A stretch of DNA of 64,000 nucleotides from Aporhodopirellula aestuarii (lineage in GTDB: Bacteria > Planctomycetota > Planctomycetia > Pirellulales > Pirellulaceae): assembly GCF_023701485.1 (NCBI RefSeq), contig NZ_JAMQBK010000043.1, forward strand, positions 1 to 64,000. Direction: 5' to 3'. The notes under the pieces were generated by a model. It worked only from the letters and a program-made list of their open reading frames with translations. It searched no databases and was not told the DNA's origin. How positions within the stretch are numbered: position 1 is the first letter of the stretch; every line of letters begins with the position of its first letter. Positions 27,434 to 37,259 of the stretch are shown here, in pieces. The position numbers and the translations under genes are program-made.

Positions 27434-27686
27434 TACAACTTTTCCAAACGGGGACACGGCTGACAACAACAGTCGCTAGGTTTTCAAACCGCAAAAACAC
27501 ACGGCTACAAACCCGTTTTCTACGCGTGTTTTTGCCGGTTCGTCTGATGGCCGCCATGAGCGAAAGGCGTCCTGGACCATGCCACCTTGGCAGACACGGA
27601 AGAACTATTTCCTATATATGGCAAGCGGCGCGCCAAAGCCGCCCGAATTCGGCCCGAACGGGCACTTCCCCAACAAGCGTAGAGCA

Positions 27687-28433
27687 ATGAATGGATCCAA
27701 CGGAGACAAGGTCCCCGCCGGTCGAATCGACCAAATGAGAAGAAATTACACACTCGGCGGCCTATTAGAAAAGGACGTCGATCCGGACCCGATGGTTCAG
27801 TTTCATCACTGGTTTAACGAAGCGGCCGGGCACCAAGCCACCGCCGATCAGGCGGCCGCGGAAGCCGAAGATGCAACGCCATCCGGGATCCCACCCTGGT
27901 TCGAACCCAACGCGATGACGTTGGCGACGGCCACCCCGGAGGGAGTCGTCTCGAGCCGAATCGTGTTGCTCAAGGGCGTTGAGCAGGCCCAGTTCGTGTT
28001 CTTCACGAATTACGATTCGATCAAGAGCGAACAGATCGCCGTCAACCCGGTCGTGAGTCTCTGTTTCTTCTGGCCTCATCTGCAACGTCAGGTCTTGATC
28101 GCAGGCCGGGCCGAGCGGATTTCGCGGCAACGTTCGGAAACGTATTTTCATTCGCGACCACGTGAGAGCCAACTCGGGGCTCACGCGAGCACGCAATCAT
28201 CGGTGATCGAGTCGCGAGAGTTCTTGGAATCACGGATGGAGGATTTGGCGAAACAGTACCCCGAAGGCACCACGATTCCACTGCCTGACAATTGGGGCGG
28301 GTTCGCGGTCACGCCGACGCAAATTGAATTTTGGCAAGGCCGGGCGAGTCGTCTCCACGACCGGATTGTTTATCAACGCCCACTCGATCAGCCACCGGGA
28401 ACGCCTTGGAAAATATCGCGGTTGTCACCGTGA
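27687..28433 (+). CDS. pdxH: Pyridoxamine 5'-phosphate oxidase
   Basis: PdxH uses FMN and oxygen to oxidise pyridoxine or pyridoxamine 5'-phosphate to PLP. The 248-aa protein begins R-I-D-Q-M-R-R-N-Y-T-L-G-G-L-L-E, the usual N-terminal motif (M-R-x-x-Y), and carries A-N-A-M-T-L-A-T-A-T-P-x-G-V-V-S-S-R-I-V-L-L-K-G for FMN binding. V-F-F-T-N-Y-D-S-I-K, the H-S-R-P-R-E-S-Q-L-G-A-H-A-S-x-Q-S segment and the end W-x-I-x-R-L-S-P also fit. All point to a functional enzyme. ATG 27687 was preferred to the open frame from 27579. It complements pdxJ in the same window, though the two are not in one operon. Confidence 0.95.
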   Translation: MNGSNGDKVPAGRIDQMRRNYTLGGLLEKDVDPDPMVQFHHWFNEAAGHQATADQAAAEAEDATPSGIPPWFEPNAMTLATATPEGVVSSRIVLLKGVEQAQFVFFTNYDSIKSEQIAVNPVVSLCFFWPHLQRQVLIAGRAERISRQRSETYFHSRPRESQLGAHASTQSSVIESREFLESRMEDLAKQYPEGTTIPLPDNWGGFAVTPTQIEFWQGRASRLHDRIVYQRPLDQPPGTPWKISRLSP

Positions 28434-28452
28434 TGTTTTGCGCGTGATGCGG

Positions 28453-29637
28453 TTACCGTGCTTGTTTCCATATCGGATGGTTGACGATCACGTTGGTCAT
28501 TTCGTCAACGAGTTGTTCGATCGGCCGTGCGGTCATTTCCACGCTCGCGTCACGACCGGCTTTTTTGTCATCGGTTGGGACACCATTCGCTTTGGCGGAC
28601 TCTGCGGGTGTGTGGGTGGCGATGCCGCGCATCTCACCGAATGAGCGGAACCAAGTTTCTTGGCGGCGTGCCAATCGTCGAGTATGAAATAAAATCTGTT
28701 CGGCCACCACGCTCCAATCGGGCTCGGTGAGCTTTGGTTCATTGTCCGGGAGCGATTGCCACTGGGCGAACTCGGAGCTCTCGAGGACCTCGCGATAGCC
28801 GACCGCGGTGCGTGCTGTTTTCGAAAGCTCGGCGAAGTTCTGTTTGAGTCGCCTGATCTCGTCGACCAATCCGGCGGCGAACATGCGTTCGACTCGTGCT
28901 GCGATTCTCCGGTGCAGAACCGCGCGTGGGGTTTGTAAAGTGAAAACCAATCCTTCTTCGGGTGAACGTTCGACATCGAATTGGTGTTGCCGGTGGCTGA
29001 TCGGTGTGCCGACGTGTCGGGCGAATTCGAGGGCGCGGATCATTCGCCGCACGTCGCTAGCGTCGATGCGGGCTGCCGAGAGCGGGTCGACCTGTTGAAG
29101 CCTTTGACGCAACGCTTCGATGCCGTATCGCTTCACGTCTTCCATTACGGAACTGCGAAACGTTTCATCGGCGGGCGGTCCAGGATCGAACCCACGCAAG
29201 ATCGCCTTGAGGTACATCGGCGTGCCGCCGACGAACATCGGCCGGTTGCCCCGTGCCCAAATTTCTTCGACGCAGCGATGGGCGGCGGTGAGGTACTCCG
29301 CGACACTGTATTCGTGGTCCGGCTGCACGACATCGATGAGATGATGAACGACCCGTCGCTGTTCCTCAGCGGAAGGTTTGGCGGTGCCAATGTCCATCTG
29401 GCGATAGACGGCGATTGAATCGAGCGAGATGATTTCGATCGAAGGACCGGCCGTCTTTGCGAGAGCTTTCGGTGCCGTTTCATCCCGCGTAACCGATCGA
29501 TCTGTCAAAGCCTCAGCGACCCGCAAAGCGAGCTGTGTTTTTCCCGATGCGGTCGGACCGGTCAGTACCAACACTCGGTCGAGGAGGGCGGGAAAGCAAT
29601 CAAGAGAATCTCGTTCGGGCGAAAGTTCGGGCGTCAT
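28453..29637 (-). CDS. miaA: tRNA dimethylallyltransferase
   Basis: MiaA transfers a dimethylallyl group to A37 of tRNAs reading codons that begin with U. The 394-aa protein has the P-loop G-P-T-A-S-G-K-T-Q-L-A near the N-terminus, then I-I-S-L-D-S-I-A-V-Y-R-Q-M-D-I-G-T-A-K-P-S. H-H-L-I-D-V-V-x-P and P-M-F-V-G-G-T-P-M-Y-L-K-A-I-L-R-G follow, and T-R-R-L-A-R-R-Q-x-T-W-F-R near the end. The length exceeds the usual 300-320. A polar stretch of about 25 residues after the P-loop region and a C-terminal extension of about 55 residues account for this. ATG 29637 sits just before the P-loop domain. Confidence 0.95.
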   Translation of the reverse strand: MTPELSPERDSLDCFPALLDRVLVLTGPTASGKTQLALRVAEALTDRSVTRDETAPKALAKTAGPSIEIISLDSIAVYRQMDIGTAKPSAEEQRRVVHHLIDVVQPDHEYSVAEYLTAAHRCVEEIWARGNRPMFVGGTPMYLKAILRGFDPGPPADETFRSSVMEDVKRYGIEALRQRLQQVDPLSAARIDASDVRRMIRALEFARHVGTPISHRQHQFDVERSPEEGLVFTLQTPRAVLHRRIAARVERMFAAGLVDEIRRLKQNFAELSKTARTAVGYREVLESSEFAQWQSLPDNEPKLTEPDWSVVAEQILFHTRRLARRQETWFRSFGEMRGIATHTPAESAKANGVPTDDKKAGRDASVEMTARPIEQLVDEMTNVIVNHPIWKQAR

Positions 29638-29830
29638 GGAAGCAAAAAAAGAAAGTCCAAACGGGTGTCGCTGATGTGGTAGAATGAAGTGTCGTGCAGC
29701 GGCAGCCTTAGGGAAAGGGTGTTGACGCGGCATCCTGGTGCAAATCGACACGTGTCAGTCTTCGCACCGAGTGACCCACCCCAGGTGCTTTTGGCCCCCC
29801 CGTATCAATCTCCTTCTGGATCCGACTTCA

Positions 29831-30394
29831 ATGGGCATGACCTATTTTCGCCGATACCGAATGGAATTGAATCTGCGCGGTTTCCGCGCCGAATGGAACC
29901 ATGAATCTCTCGCCGGGTCGGGATACCAATTAGTCGGATATGACAACGGTTTGATTCGCGAGCACGCCCAAGCGAAATACCACAGCTTTTGCCGCGAGAT
30001 TGATGCCGACGTGTTTCCCTGTTTGGGACGCCGTGACGGATGTTTGCGTCTGATGCGCGAGATCACGTCGAGGGCCGCCTTTGTGCCGGGAGCGACCTGG
30101 TTGCTACGTTACCACGATCGGCCTGGGGGGCGGGGAATGCCGGTCGGAACGGTCCAAGGGATCGAGCAGGAGGGTTGGGGGGCGATCCAGAACCTCGGGG
30201 TCATTACGGAACACCGCGGCCGTGGCTTGGGACGCCTGTTGCTGGTCCGTGCCGCCGCTGGATTCCAAGCCGCAGGTCTCGACAAAATGCACTTGGAAGT
30301 CACGACCGCGAACACGGGAGCGATCCGATTGTATGAACAAGTCGGATTTCGCCGCGCCAAGGTGGTCTACAAAGCCTGTGAAATTGTTGGCTGA
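29831..30394 (+). CDS. GNAT-family N-acetyltransferase
   Basis: The 187-aa protein carries the acetyl-CoA-binding motif A of GNAT enzymes in the C-terminal half: I-Q-N-L-G-V-I-T-E-H-R-G-R-G-L-G-R-L-L-L (the R/Q-x-x-G-x-G/A element). L-E-V-T-T-A-N-T-G-A-I-R-L-Y-E-Q-V-G-F (motif B) follows. The N-terminal half (W-N-H-E-S-L-A, Y-H-S-F-C-R-E-I-D-A-D-V-F) probably binds the acceptor, which is unknown. Starts at 29831 and 29837 are equally possible; longer upstream reading is not conserved in character. It is divergent from miaA with a 193-bp gap. Confidence 0.85.
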   Translation: MGMTYFRRYRMELNLRGFRAEWNHESLAGSGYQLVGYDNGLIREHAQAKYHSFCREIDADVFPCLGRRDGCLRLMREITSRAAFVPGATWLLRYHDRPGGRGMPVGTVQGIEQEGWGAIQNLGVITEHRGRGLGRLLLVRAAAGFQAAGLDKMHLEVTTANTGAIRLYEQVGFRRAKVVYKACEIVG

Positions 30395-30470
30395 TCCGGT
30401 TCCCGGTGCGTGACGTGTTCACCCGACGAACGGTGACGTCGTGCGACATCGACGTTTGTTCGAGTCCGCG

Positions 30471-30947
30471 TCAGGCCTGCGGCGAATTGCTAAAGATCAA
30501 TCGCCGGACCATGAGCAACGACTCTCGCTGACCGCCACGCAAACGCTTGGCCCGATTGGCTCGATCGATCGCTTGATCAAATGTGGCGGGCGACAGAAAT
30601 AGTTCGGCGGTTCTGCCGAGTTTCGCCATCCGGGCAACGTGATCGAGGACCACTCGCTGTTGCAGCCCGATGCGATGGGCGCGGCAGAGTTCCAAAGTCA
30701 AGTCATCGGATATCGGAATAGCCGGAACGCGGAGTTGTGCGATTGTCCAATATGCGGCGAACGCGACGACCAGGAGCAGCAGCACGGCGGCGATCACCCA
30801 CCAAGGAAACGAACCGGTCGGTGCGAGTTCGCGAAACTCAGGTGCGAGTTCACTTTGCCGAGTTTCCGCTAGCAGCAAACCGCCGACGCTCAGGGCGTCG
30901 ATGAGGTTTTGGCAGATCGGATGGAGAGTCACATGGCACATGTTCAT
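30471..30947 (-). CDS. Single-TM protein of unknown function, 158 aa
   Basis: I do not recognise a named family. One membrane helix lies at about 48-70 (W-W-V-I-A-A-V-L-L-L-L-V-V-A-F-A-A-Y-W). After it is a helical domain with L-C-R-A-H-R-I-G-L-Q-Q-R-V-V-L-D-H-V-A-R-M and L-F-L-S-P-A-T-F-D-Q-A. That pattern resembles a small helical module I recall next to PilZ domains in some membrane proteins, but this is weak. Its ATG overlaps the stop of the preceding gene (ATGA), so it is translationally coupled to the 569-aa repeat protein. Confidence 0.68.
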   Translation of the reverse strand: MNMCHVTLHPICQNLIDALSVGGLLLAETRQSELAPEFRELAPTGSFPWWVIAAVLLLLVVAFAAYWTIAQLRVPAIPISDDLTLELCRAHRIGLQQRVVLDHVARMAKLGRTAELFLSPATFDQAIDRANRAKRLRGGQRESLLMVRRLIFSNSPQA

Positions 30948-32653
30948 ACTGCGATTCCTCGCCGAGATAATGATTCTTTGGCCGCATCCCGAAGCGAGCC
31001 GAGGGGTGATGTTGTGAGTTCTTTCAGCAGGTTTGCGGATGAGTCACAAGTGGCCGTGCCCAGTGCTTCCGCGGCGGCCAATCTCGCTCGCTGATGATCG
31101 GTGTGGACGATCATTTTGAATGGTTCGATCATCAACTCGACGAGACCGAGCGTTTGGGCAAATTCGATCGCTTCGAGTCGGCGACGCATGACGGCATGAC
31201 GCAGTCCGTCGCGAACAACATCGAGCGTGCTCGAATCGATCTGCATCAGCATCCTGCCGATCCTCAATCGCACATCGGTACTGAGGGTCGGAAACAGTGG
31301 CAACATGTTGTTGATGTTCAATTCACCCAATAACCGCTTGGCCGGTTTTGCAAAACGTGCGTTGGACGATTGGGCCCAGCGGATCAGTCGCAGGCACACT
31401 TCAGCGGCACGATCCTCAAACGATTCCGAAAGGGAAAATCCTTGCGCGGCATCGGTTGTGTCTGCGGTAGTTTCATCGGATGCGACGGCACCTGACGCGG
31501 TGTTGGGATTTTCATCAGCAGAGGGTTGCAGCATCGCGTCGATCCGTTCGCTGTGAACGGCTTGTAACCAATAGTCCAATTTTGGCACCTCGCAGCGGCT
31601 CAAGCAAATCGAGACTGAATCGCATGCGTGTTCGCTATTGGCGGTCGGAACACGATGCCGTTCGAGGATCTCGAGCAGCACCGCGATTGTTTCGGGGGCG
31701 TGCTGCATTGCCATGGTGTAGGCATGCGCGATCGCCGAATCTCGATCGGTTCCCAGCGTCCGCAGTAGCGACACGCCTCCACGCAGGCAGTCGGGTAAAC
31801 CGAATTCTTTGAGGTTGGCGAGCGTCACGGGAAGCGGTTCGGGCGAGATGACCTCAAGCAGGGTTTCGCAGTACATCGCGTCGCAACGTTGCAGCATCAG
31901 ACCGAGGACACACTCCGGAATCGTTCGTCGGCGGATGAATCCGGCGAGCAGTTCCATGACCGCTTGCAGACGACTGCTTCGAAGTCGACGCAATATCAAC
32001 GTGCGGCAGGGACTTTCGTTCTCGAGGCAACTGCGCAGGGCGGGATCGTTCCACGTGCTCAGCACCAAGAACGCATCGAGAAGTTGTTCGTTTCTGTGTT
32101 TTTGAAAGTTCTTGGCGCAGTCCAGCAAGTGGGCGGTTAACGCGAGTCGCGATCGTTCAACATTCGGATCAGTGCGTTGACCGGCATATTGGCGCCGGGC
32201 ATGCTTGCCCCACGTGTTGGAGAGCACCAGGACGGTATCAACGCAGTATTCACGAACGACATGCGAAGTGTTTTTCCAGGCCGCATCGATCAACTGCGGC
32301 ATGGCCTCGCGGATCGCGAGTGCCGACACGATTTGCGTCAACACTTTCGCTCGTTCGATGCCAGCTTCCGCGTCGGCAGTTTTGCCATGGATCAGTTCGG
32401 TTTCGAGTTCGGTGACGACTGTTGCGGCGAACCGCTCGCGGTGCGTGGTGGTTGCTTCCACGATCTCGTCACGATACTTCGTCCAATTTTCAATCAGCAA
32501 TTCGTGAGATCGGTGGCACGGTCGAATCGCGAGCGTCCGGAAGCAGCGTTGACGCGTTTCAGCGTCACCGCCAGCAATGCCACTTGCGAGGACATCGACG
32601 GACTCGGGGCGGGTTGATACGGCTAGAATACGGTAAGTGGTTTCGAGCGACAT
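30944..32653 (-). CDS. Large alpha-helical (HEAT-like) repeat protein
   Basis: The 569-aa protein has no signal peptide or TM helix. It consists of Leu/Ala/Arg-rich helical pairs resembling HEAT repeats, clearest at the C-terminus: A-R-L-A-A-A-E-A-L-G-T-A, S-P-L-G-S-L-R-D-A-A-K-E-S-L and R-R-R-L-E-A-I-E-F-A-Q. An acidic Ala/Thr-rich linker occurs at about 380-415. Such solenoids usually bind proteins. It is coupled by a 4-nt overlap to a downstream single-TM protein, suggesting a membrane-associated pair (inference). ATG 32653 gives M-S-L-E-T-T-Y. Confidence 0.75.
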   Translation of the reverse strand: MSLETTYRILAVSTRPESVDVLASGIAGGDAETRQRCFRTLAIRPCHRSHELLIENWTKYRDEIVEATTTHRERFAATVVTELETELIHGKTADAEAGIERAKVLTQIVSALAIREAMPQLIDAAWKNTSHVVREYCVDTVLVLSNTWGKHARRQYAGQRTDPNVERSRLALTAHLLDCAKNFQKHRNEQLLDAFLVLSTWNDPALRSCLENESPCRTLILRRLRSSRLQAVMELLAGFIRRRTIPECVLGLMLQRCDAMYCETLLEVISPEPLPVTLANLKEFGLPDCLRGGVSLLRTLGTDRDSAIAHAYTMAMQHAPETIAVLLEILERHRVPTANSEHACDSVSICLSRCEVPKLDYWLQAVHSERIDAMLQPSADENPNTASGAVASDETTADTTDAAQGFSLSESFEDRAAEVCLRLIRWAQSSNARFAKPAKRLLGELNINNMLPLFPTLSTDVRLRIGRMLMQIDSSTLDVVRDGLRHAVMRRRLEAIEFAQTLGLVELMIEPFKMIVHTDHQRARLAAAEALGTATCDSSANLLKELTTSPLGSLRDAAKESLSRRGIAV

Positions 32654-32820
32654 GGTCTTGGTGGGTACCACGAATTGGTTCTGATTGGTTGCGTCGATAG
32701 TGAACCGTAGGTTGGCTTCTGGCTACCATCTGCCACCTGTTTGGGGAATCCAGTCGCGTTGAGTTCAACCCGTCGGCATGGCCGTCTTTATCCACATAAC
32801 CCGCACCCGGACGCCTCGCG

Positions 32821-35055
32821 ATGCACGTTTTCCTGATCGCACTTCTCACCATGGGGATGTGGGGAGTTGCGACCATCGGCCACGTCGGCGCCGGCGAACT
32901 GCCGGTCGTTACCTTGTGCGCCGAAGCCAGCCAAACGCATGAAGTAAAAGGTTTTTCGTTCGATGGCTGTGTCGCGGTGCTGCGCAGTGGAGACGCCACG
33001 CAGCCTCTCACGGTGAATTTAAAGATCGAGGGTACGGCGGAAAACGGACTTGATTACGAATACATTCCACGGGAGATCCGGTTTGCTGGGGGAGAAAAGG
33101 TTCATCGGATTGCGGTGCATCCGATCAGCGATGACCAAAGCGAGGATGCCGAGACGGTCGTCCTGAGTTTGCTGCCTGACAACGAGGCATATCGCCTCGA
33201 AGCACCAAGTCGTCGATCGGTTACCGTTACCATCGCGGGCGAAATCGCACGTGAAATCCGGGGCGAAACACTGTTGTTTGAGCAATCTTCGCGAGCGGCC
33301 GAGTGGGTGGGGAAACCATCGTCGCAACAACGAATTGCCGTCTTTGAGGACGAGCTCCCGTTCGCGACGGCCGAAGCCGTCCGCGTGGATCACGAGGGTA
33401 ATCCATGGGAAGTCGCACTCCGGTGGCCGCTCGAGAACACGGTTGGGGTGGGTGACGAAATACTCGTCAATTTGTTTGCGCGAGCGACCAGTGATTCAGG
33501 TAGCAACGCGAGCGGGAAGTTCACCGTCCGTTTGCAACACGATCGCCCGCCCTACAATGGCAGCGAGAAGGTTTATTGGGTTGGATCAGAATGGAAACCC
33601 ATTTTGATGCGAACCACCGTGACCGAACTCTTGCCGGGCGGCGAATCATCGCTCAGCATCCGGCTGGGCTACGGAAAGCAGAATCTCGAGATTGGTGGGT
33701 TGCAGTTCTGGAACTTTGGCCGAACACCGCCGCCGCATCTGCCAGAACCGATTCACACCTACGATGGACGCCGCGTGGACGCGCGATGGCGTGATGGTCT
33801 GGCAGAACAGACCCAACGCGTGCGATGCCAGCGGGTGCAGTTTCGGCTAGACAAGGATCATGACCCGGCTAGCCGTTACCGATTGCGGTTGGTCAAAGCC
33901 GAGTATGAAATCGGCACGGCGGTGAATGCGAACTGGGTCGCTCCTACGACGGGAAAATATTCGTCGACAGAGGACGCGCACCGATACCAAGCATTCGTCA
34001 AAAAAAACTTTGATCGCGTGACGGATGAGAACTCACAGCAATGGGCTGCCTGGGAGCAAAACCCCAAACGGGCGATTGAAACGGCCGTCTGGGCGATCGA
34101 AAACGGACTGACGCTGAGAGGGCACAGCGTCTTTTGGGGCGATCCGATTAAATGGCCGTCGCCTCCCGATTTGTGGACGGACTATCAAAAGACGCTGGCG
34201 TCCCGACGTTACGGGAAGAATGTCGCGATGACGGAGATGCGACGACGAATCGCGGCTCATCTTCGCGAAAACGCACTCGTCGCTCTTTCGGGAAATATTC
34301 CTGGAACGCCAGACCCGATCATCGCGCAGTGGGATGTGCTCAATCATCCGATCTTGCATGATCGAATGTGGGAGATCACCGGATGGGAGTTTTTGCGTGC
34401 TGCCATTCGTGAAGCTCGAACGCTCGCGAATCCGAAGACGCAGTTTTTTGTTAACGAGGATCAAGTGTTGAGCCGTCCTGGGCATCCCAACGCAGATCCA
34501 CTGTCCCGTTTGCTGCAGTCGTTTCTAGAGGCGCAAGTACCGATCGATGGTGTGGGATTCCAATGTCATTTTAAGAGCGATCAGTTACCGGCGATTGCGA
34601 GCATCCGGTCGACGCTTCAGCGTTTCGCAAAGCTCGGATTGCAACTTCACGTCACCGAATTCGATGTCGACAACGATTCGATTGACTCGCAGACACAGGC
34701 GGACTTCACGCGTGATTTTCTCGACCTCCTTGCCGCCGACGATGCGGTGACCTCGACAACCGTTTGGGGCTTTTGGGAAGGCGAACACTGGCGAAGCGAA
34801 GAAGGAGCCGCGATGATCGACAAAGGCTGGAATCTACGTCCCAACGGTCAGGTTTTCTTGGACCACGTCGATCGCGGCTGGCACGATTTGCGTCTTCCAG
34901 CTCCTGACGCTGGGACACAAATGCGCCACTGCGAATCGACACTTCGGCGGGGAAATTACGATGTCCAGTGCCTCAATTCTGAGGGGCATGTGCAGCAAAC
35001 TTGGCGAATCACGGTTTCTCGCGATCGGACCGAATTCGACCTGATAACTCAATAA
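32821..35055 (+). CDS. Secreted GH10-like protein with Calx-beta domain, altered acid/base
   Basis: The 744-aa protein has a Sec signal (about 1-25) and a Calx-beta-type domain (about 28-140, with G-T-A-E-N-G-L-D-Y-E-Y-I-P). A carbohydrate-binding-like beta region (about 145-310) precedes a GH10-type TIM barrel (about 355-700), with L-R-G-H-S-V-F-W-G and F-F-V-N-E-D. GH10 xylanases use a Glu in W-D-V-V-N-E as acid/base. Here W504-D-V-L-N508 is followed by His509. The nucleophile motif T-E-F-D is intact, with Glu613. Activity may be lost or altered. Expected location is outside the cytoplasm, acting on xylan-like polysaccharide. Confidence 0.87.
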   Translation: MHVFLIALLTMGMWGVATIGHVGAGELPVVTLCAEASQTHEVKGFSFDGCVAVLRSGDATQPLTVNLKIEGTAENGLDYEYIPREIRFAGGEKVHRIAVHPISDDQSEDAETVVLSLLPDNEAYRLEAPSRRSVTVTIAGEIAREIRGETLLFEQSSRAAEWVGKPSSQQRIAVFEDELPFATAEAVRVDHEGNPWEVALRWPLENTVGVGDEILVNLFARATSDSGSNASGKFTVRLQHDRPPYNGSEKVYWVGSEWKPILMRTTVTELLPGGESSLSIRLGYGKQNLEIGGLQFWNFGRTPPPHLPEPIHTYDGRRVDARWRDGLAEQTQRVRCQRVQFRLDKDHDPASRYRLRLVKAEYEIGTAVNANWVAPTTGKYSSTEDAHRYQAFVKKNFDRVTDENSQQWAAWEQNPKRAIETAVWAIENGLTLRGHSVFWGDPIKWPSPPDLWTDYQKTLASRRYGKNVAMTEMRRRIAAHLRENALVALSGNIPGTPDPIIAQWDVLNHPILHDRMWEITGWEFLRAAIREARTLANPKTQFFVNEDQVLSRPGHPNADPLSRLLQSFLEAQVPIDGVGFQCHFKSDQLPAIASIRSTLQRFAKLGLQLHVTEFDVDNDSIDSQTQADFTRDFLDLLAADDAVTSTTVWGFWEGEHWRSEEGAAMIDKGWNLRPNGQVFLDHVDRGWHDLRLPAPDAGTQMRHCESTLRRGNYDVQCLNSEGHVQQTWRITVSRDRTEFDLITQ

Positions 35056-35341
35056 ATCCAATTCACGCGGGTGTCGTCGGGGTGATCGCAGGCAGCCGGT
35101 CCGGCGTGTTTTGAGTGATTTACCTACCCTTTCGGCGTTATTCGCTTATGGACACTTGGAGGCGAGGAAATTCGAGATCGGGTAAGGTTGATACAACCCG
35201 CACAATCATTCGTTTACCGGGGATGATCAGGCTCAATCGAGGCAGCCCCTTCGCGAGCTGCTGTTTCAATAACTAACATGGGGTTTGTAATCCCGGAACC
35301 CGATGGCTCCATTCCTTCCTTTTACAATCTGTCACGACTCC

Positions 35342-36784
35342 ATGATTGCTACCGAACCTCAGGCAAATACGACAGCCAATATCAAGCCGATTCGTAAGAT
35401 TTGTTGCATCGGTGCGGGATATGTCGGCGGACCGACGATGGCGATGATTGCCAAACAGTGTCCCGATATTGAGGTCAAGGTCGTTGATATTAATGCGGCC
35501 CGGATCGCTCAGTGGAACAGTGACGAATTGCCAATCTATGAACCGGGGTTGGACGACGTTGTGGCTGAAAGCCGCGGACGGAACCTGCATTTCACAACGG
35601 ACGTGGATCGCGCGATTGCGGAAGCGGAAATGATCTTCATTTCTGTCAACACGCCCACCAAACACTTCGGTGTCGGTGCCGGACGTGCAGCTAATTTGGA
35701 GTTCATCGAAAAATGCGCACGCAAAATTGCGGAAGTTTCAGAGGGACATAAGATCGTTGTCGAAAAATCGACGCTCCCCGTGCGCACTGCAGAAGCGATC
35801 AAGACGATCCTCGCGGGTGCTTCGACCGGTGCGACGTTCGACGTACTCAGCAATCCTGAGTTTCTGGCCGAGGGAACCGCAGTCGAAGACTTGATTTCGC
35901 CGGATCGAGTTCTGATCGGTGGAGAAAGCAAAGCAGCCGTGGACGCGCTCGTCGATGTCTATGCCCACTGGGTTCCGCGTGAACGATTGTTGACGACAAA
36001 TTTGTGGAGCAGTGAGTTGTCCAAACTCACCGCAAATGCTTTCCTGGCACAGCGTGTTTCGTCGATCAACTCCATCTCCGCGTTGTGTGAAGCGACCGAG
36101 GCGGACGTAGACGAAGTTGCGATGGCGATCGGGATGGATTCGCGAATCGGGCCGAAGTTCTTGAAGTCTTCGGTAGGCTTCGGCGGTTCCTGTTTCCAAA
36201 AAGATATCCTCAACCTCGTTTATCTCTGTGAATACTTCGGGCTGCCCGAGGTTGCGGAGTACTGGGAACAAGTCATCAAGATGAACGACTACCAAAAGAG
36301 TCGCTTCGTCAATCGCATCGTGCGAACGCTATTCAACACCGTATCGGACAAGAAGATCGCAATTTGGGGCTTCGCATTTAAGAAAGATACCAACGACACG
36401 CGTGAATCGGCGGCGATTTATGTTTGCCGCGATCTCTTGCGGGAGCGTGCGAAGCTATCGATCTATGATCCGCAGGTCGACGCGGAACAAATCCGTCGCG
36501 AACTCGCCGACGTGATGCGAAACGGCGATTCCGAACTGAGCGCCGCATCGGCAAAACTGATTGAAGAAAACGTTGAAATCGTCTCGGACGTCGACGCCGC
36601 CTCGAAGGATGCCCACGCGGTCGCGGTACTGACGGAGTGGGACGAATTTGTCGACGCCGATTTTGAACGGATCCACGACGGAATGAAAAAACCAGCGTTC
36701 ATTTTCGATGGACGCAATATCCTCAAAAACCTGCCGTTGGCCGATATCGGATTCATCTATCAGGGCATCGGTTTTTCGCGATAA
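35342..36784 (+). CDS. UDP-glucose 6-dehydrogenase (eukaryote-like)
   Basis: The enzyme oxidises UDP-glucose to UDP-glucuronate with two NAD+, supplying uronic acids for exopolysaccharide or lipopolysaccharide. The 480-aa protein starts with [15 protein letters not shown], the NAD site typical of animal-type UGDH. It continues with [20 protein letters not shown] and [11 protein letters not shown]. The catalytic Cys lies in [11 protein letters not shown], and [13 protein letters not shown] follows. The 480-aa length also fits the animal-type rather than the shorter bacterial Ugd. ATG 35342 was chosen over 35303. About 290 bp of upstream DNA is free for a promoter. Confidence 0.94.
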   Translation: MIATEPQANTTANIKPIRKICCIGAGYVGGPTMAMIAKQCPDIEVKVVDINAARIAQWNSDELPIYEPGLDDVVAESRGRNLHFTTDVDRAIAEAEMIFISVNTPTKHFGVGAGRAANLEFIEKCARKIAEVSEGHKIVVEKSTLPVRTAEAIKTILAGASTGATFDVLSNPEFLAEGTAVEDLISPDRVLIGGESKAAVDALVDVYAHWVPRERLLTTNLWSSELSKLTANAFLAQRVSSINSISALCEATEADVDEVAMAIGMDSRIGPKFLKSSVGFGGSCFQKDILNLVYLCEYFGLPEVAEYWEQVIKMNDYQKSRFVNRIVRTLFNTVSDKKIAIWGFAFKKDTNDTRESAAIYVCRDLLRERAKLSIYDPQVDAEQIRRELADVMRNGDSELSAASAKLIEENVEIVSDVDAASKDAHAVAVLTEWDEFVDADFERIHDGMKKPAFIFDGRNILKNLPLADIGFIYQGIGFSR

Positions 36785-36869
36785 TGGGTGCTTGGTCATC
36801 TGAGTCTTCAGCCATCACGGTTGGCTGTCGAATCAGATTGGTTCCCCGAAACCGTTGAGCGAGAACGAG

Positions 36870-37223
36870 ATGCCGAAGCACGAAACCATCAACTACCTTG
36901 AATTTCCGTCACGCGATCTCGAGGCGACGAAGGCATTTTTTGAATCGTGTTTCGGGTGGACGTTCACCGACTATGGTCCAGACTACGCGGCGTTTTCAGA
37001 CGCTGCGGTCGACGGCGGGTTCTTTCGGTCCGATGCCGTGGCGACCACCGCGACCGGTTCCGCGTTAATTGTTTTCTACAGCGAAAAGCTAGAAGAAACA
37101 CTCGAGAAGGTGCAGCAATGTGGCGGCACAATTCTGAAACCAATCTTCTCTTTTCCTGGCGGTCGACGATTCCAATTCGCTGAACCATCCGGCAATGAGT
37201 TGGCGGTTTGGTCGGACCGCTAG
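36870..37223 (+). CDS. VOC-family (glyoxalase-fold) protein
   Basis: The 117-aa protein opens with I-N-Y-L-E-F-P-S-R-D-L-E-A-T-K-A-F-F-E-S-C-F-G-W-T-F, the standard first module of the vicinal oxygen chelate fold. It ends with F-P-G-G-R-R-F-Q-F-A-E-P-S-G-N-E-L-A-V-W, carrying the usual C-terminal metal-ligand Glu position. The first strand has N-Y-L-E rather than the canonical His. Substrate is unknown; such small proteins include dioxygenases, glyoxalases and antibiotic-binding proteins. ATG 36870 has GAGAACGAG just upstream; a TTG at 36855 could add five residues. Confidence 0.86.
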   Translation: MPKHETINYLEFPSRDLEATKAFFESCFGWTFTDYGPDYAAFSDAAVDGGFFRSDAVATTATGSALIVFYSEKLEETLEKVQQCGGTILKPIFSFPGGRRFQFAEPSGNELAVWSDR

Positions 37224-37259
37224 TCGAGTGAAGCGGACGCGTTTGGAGAGACGAGCAGT

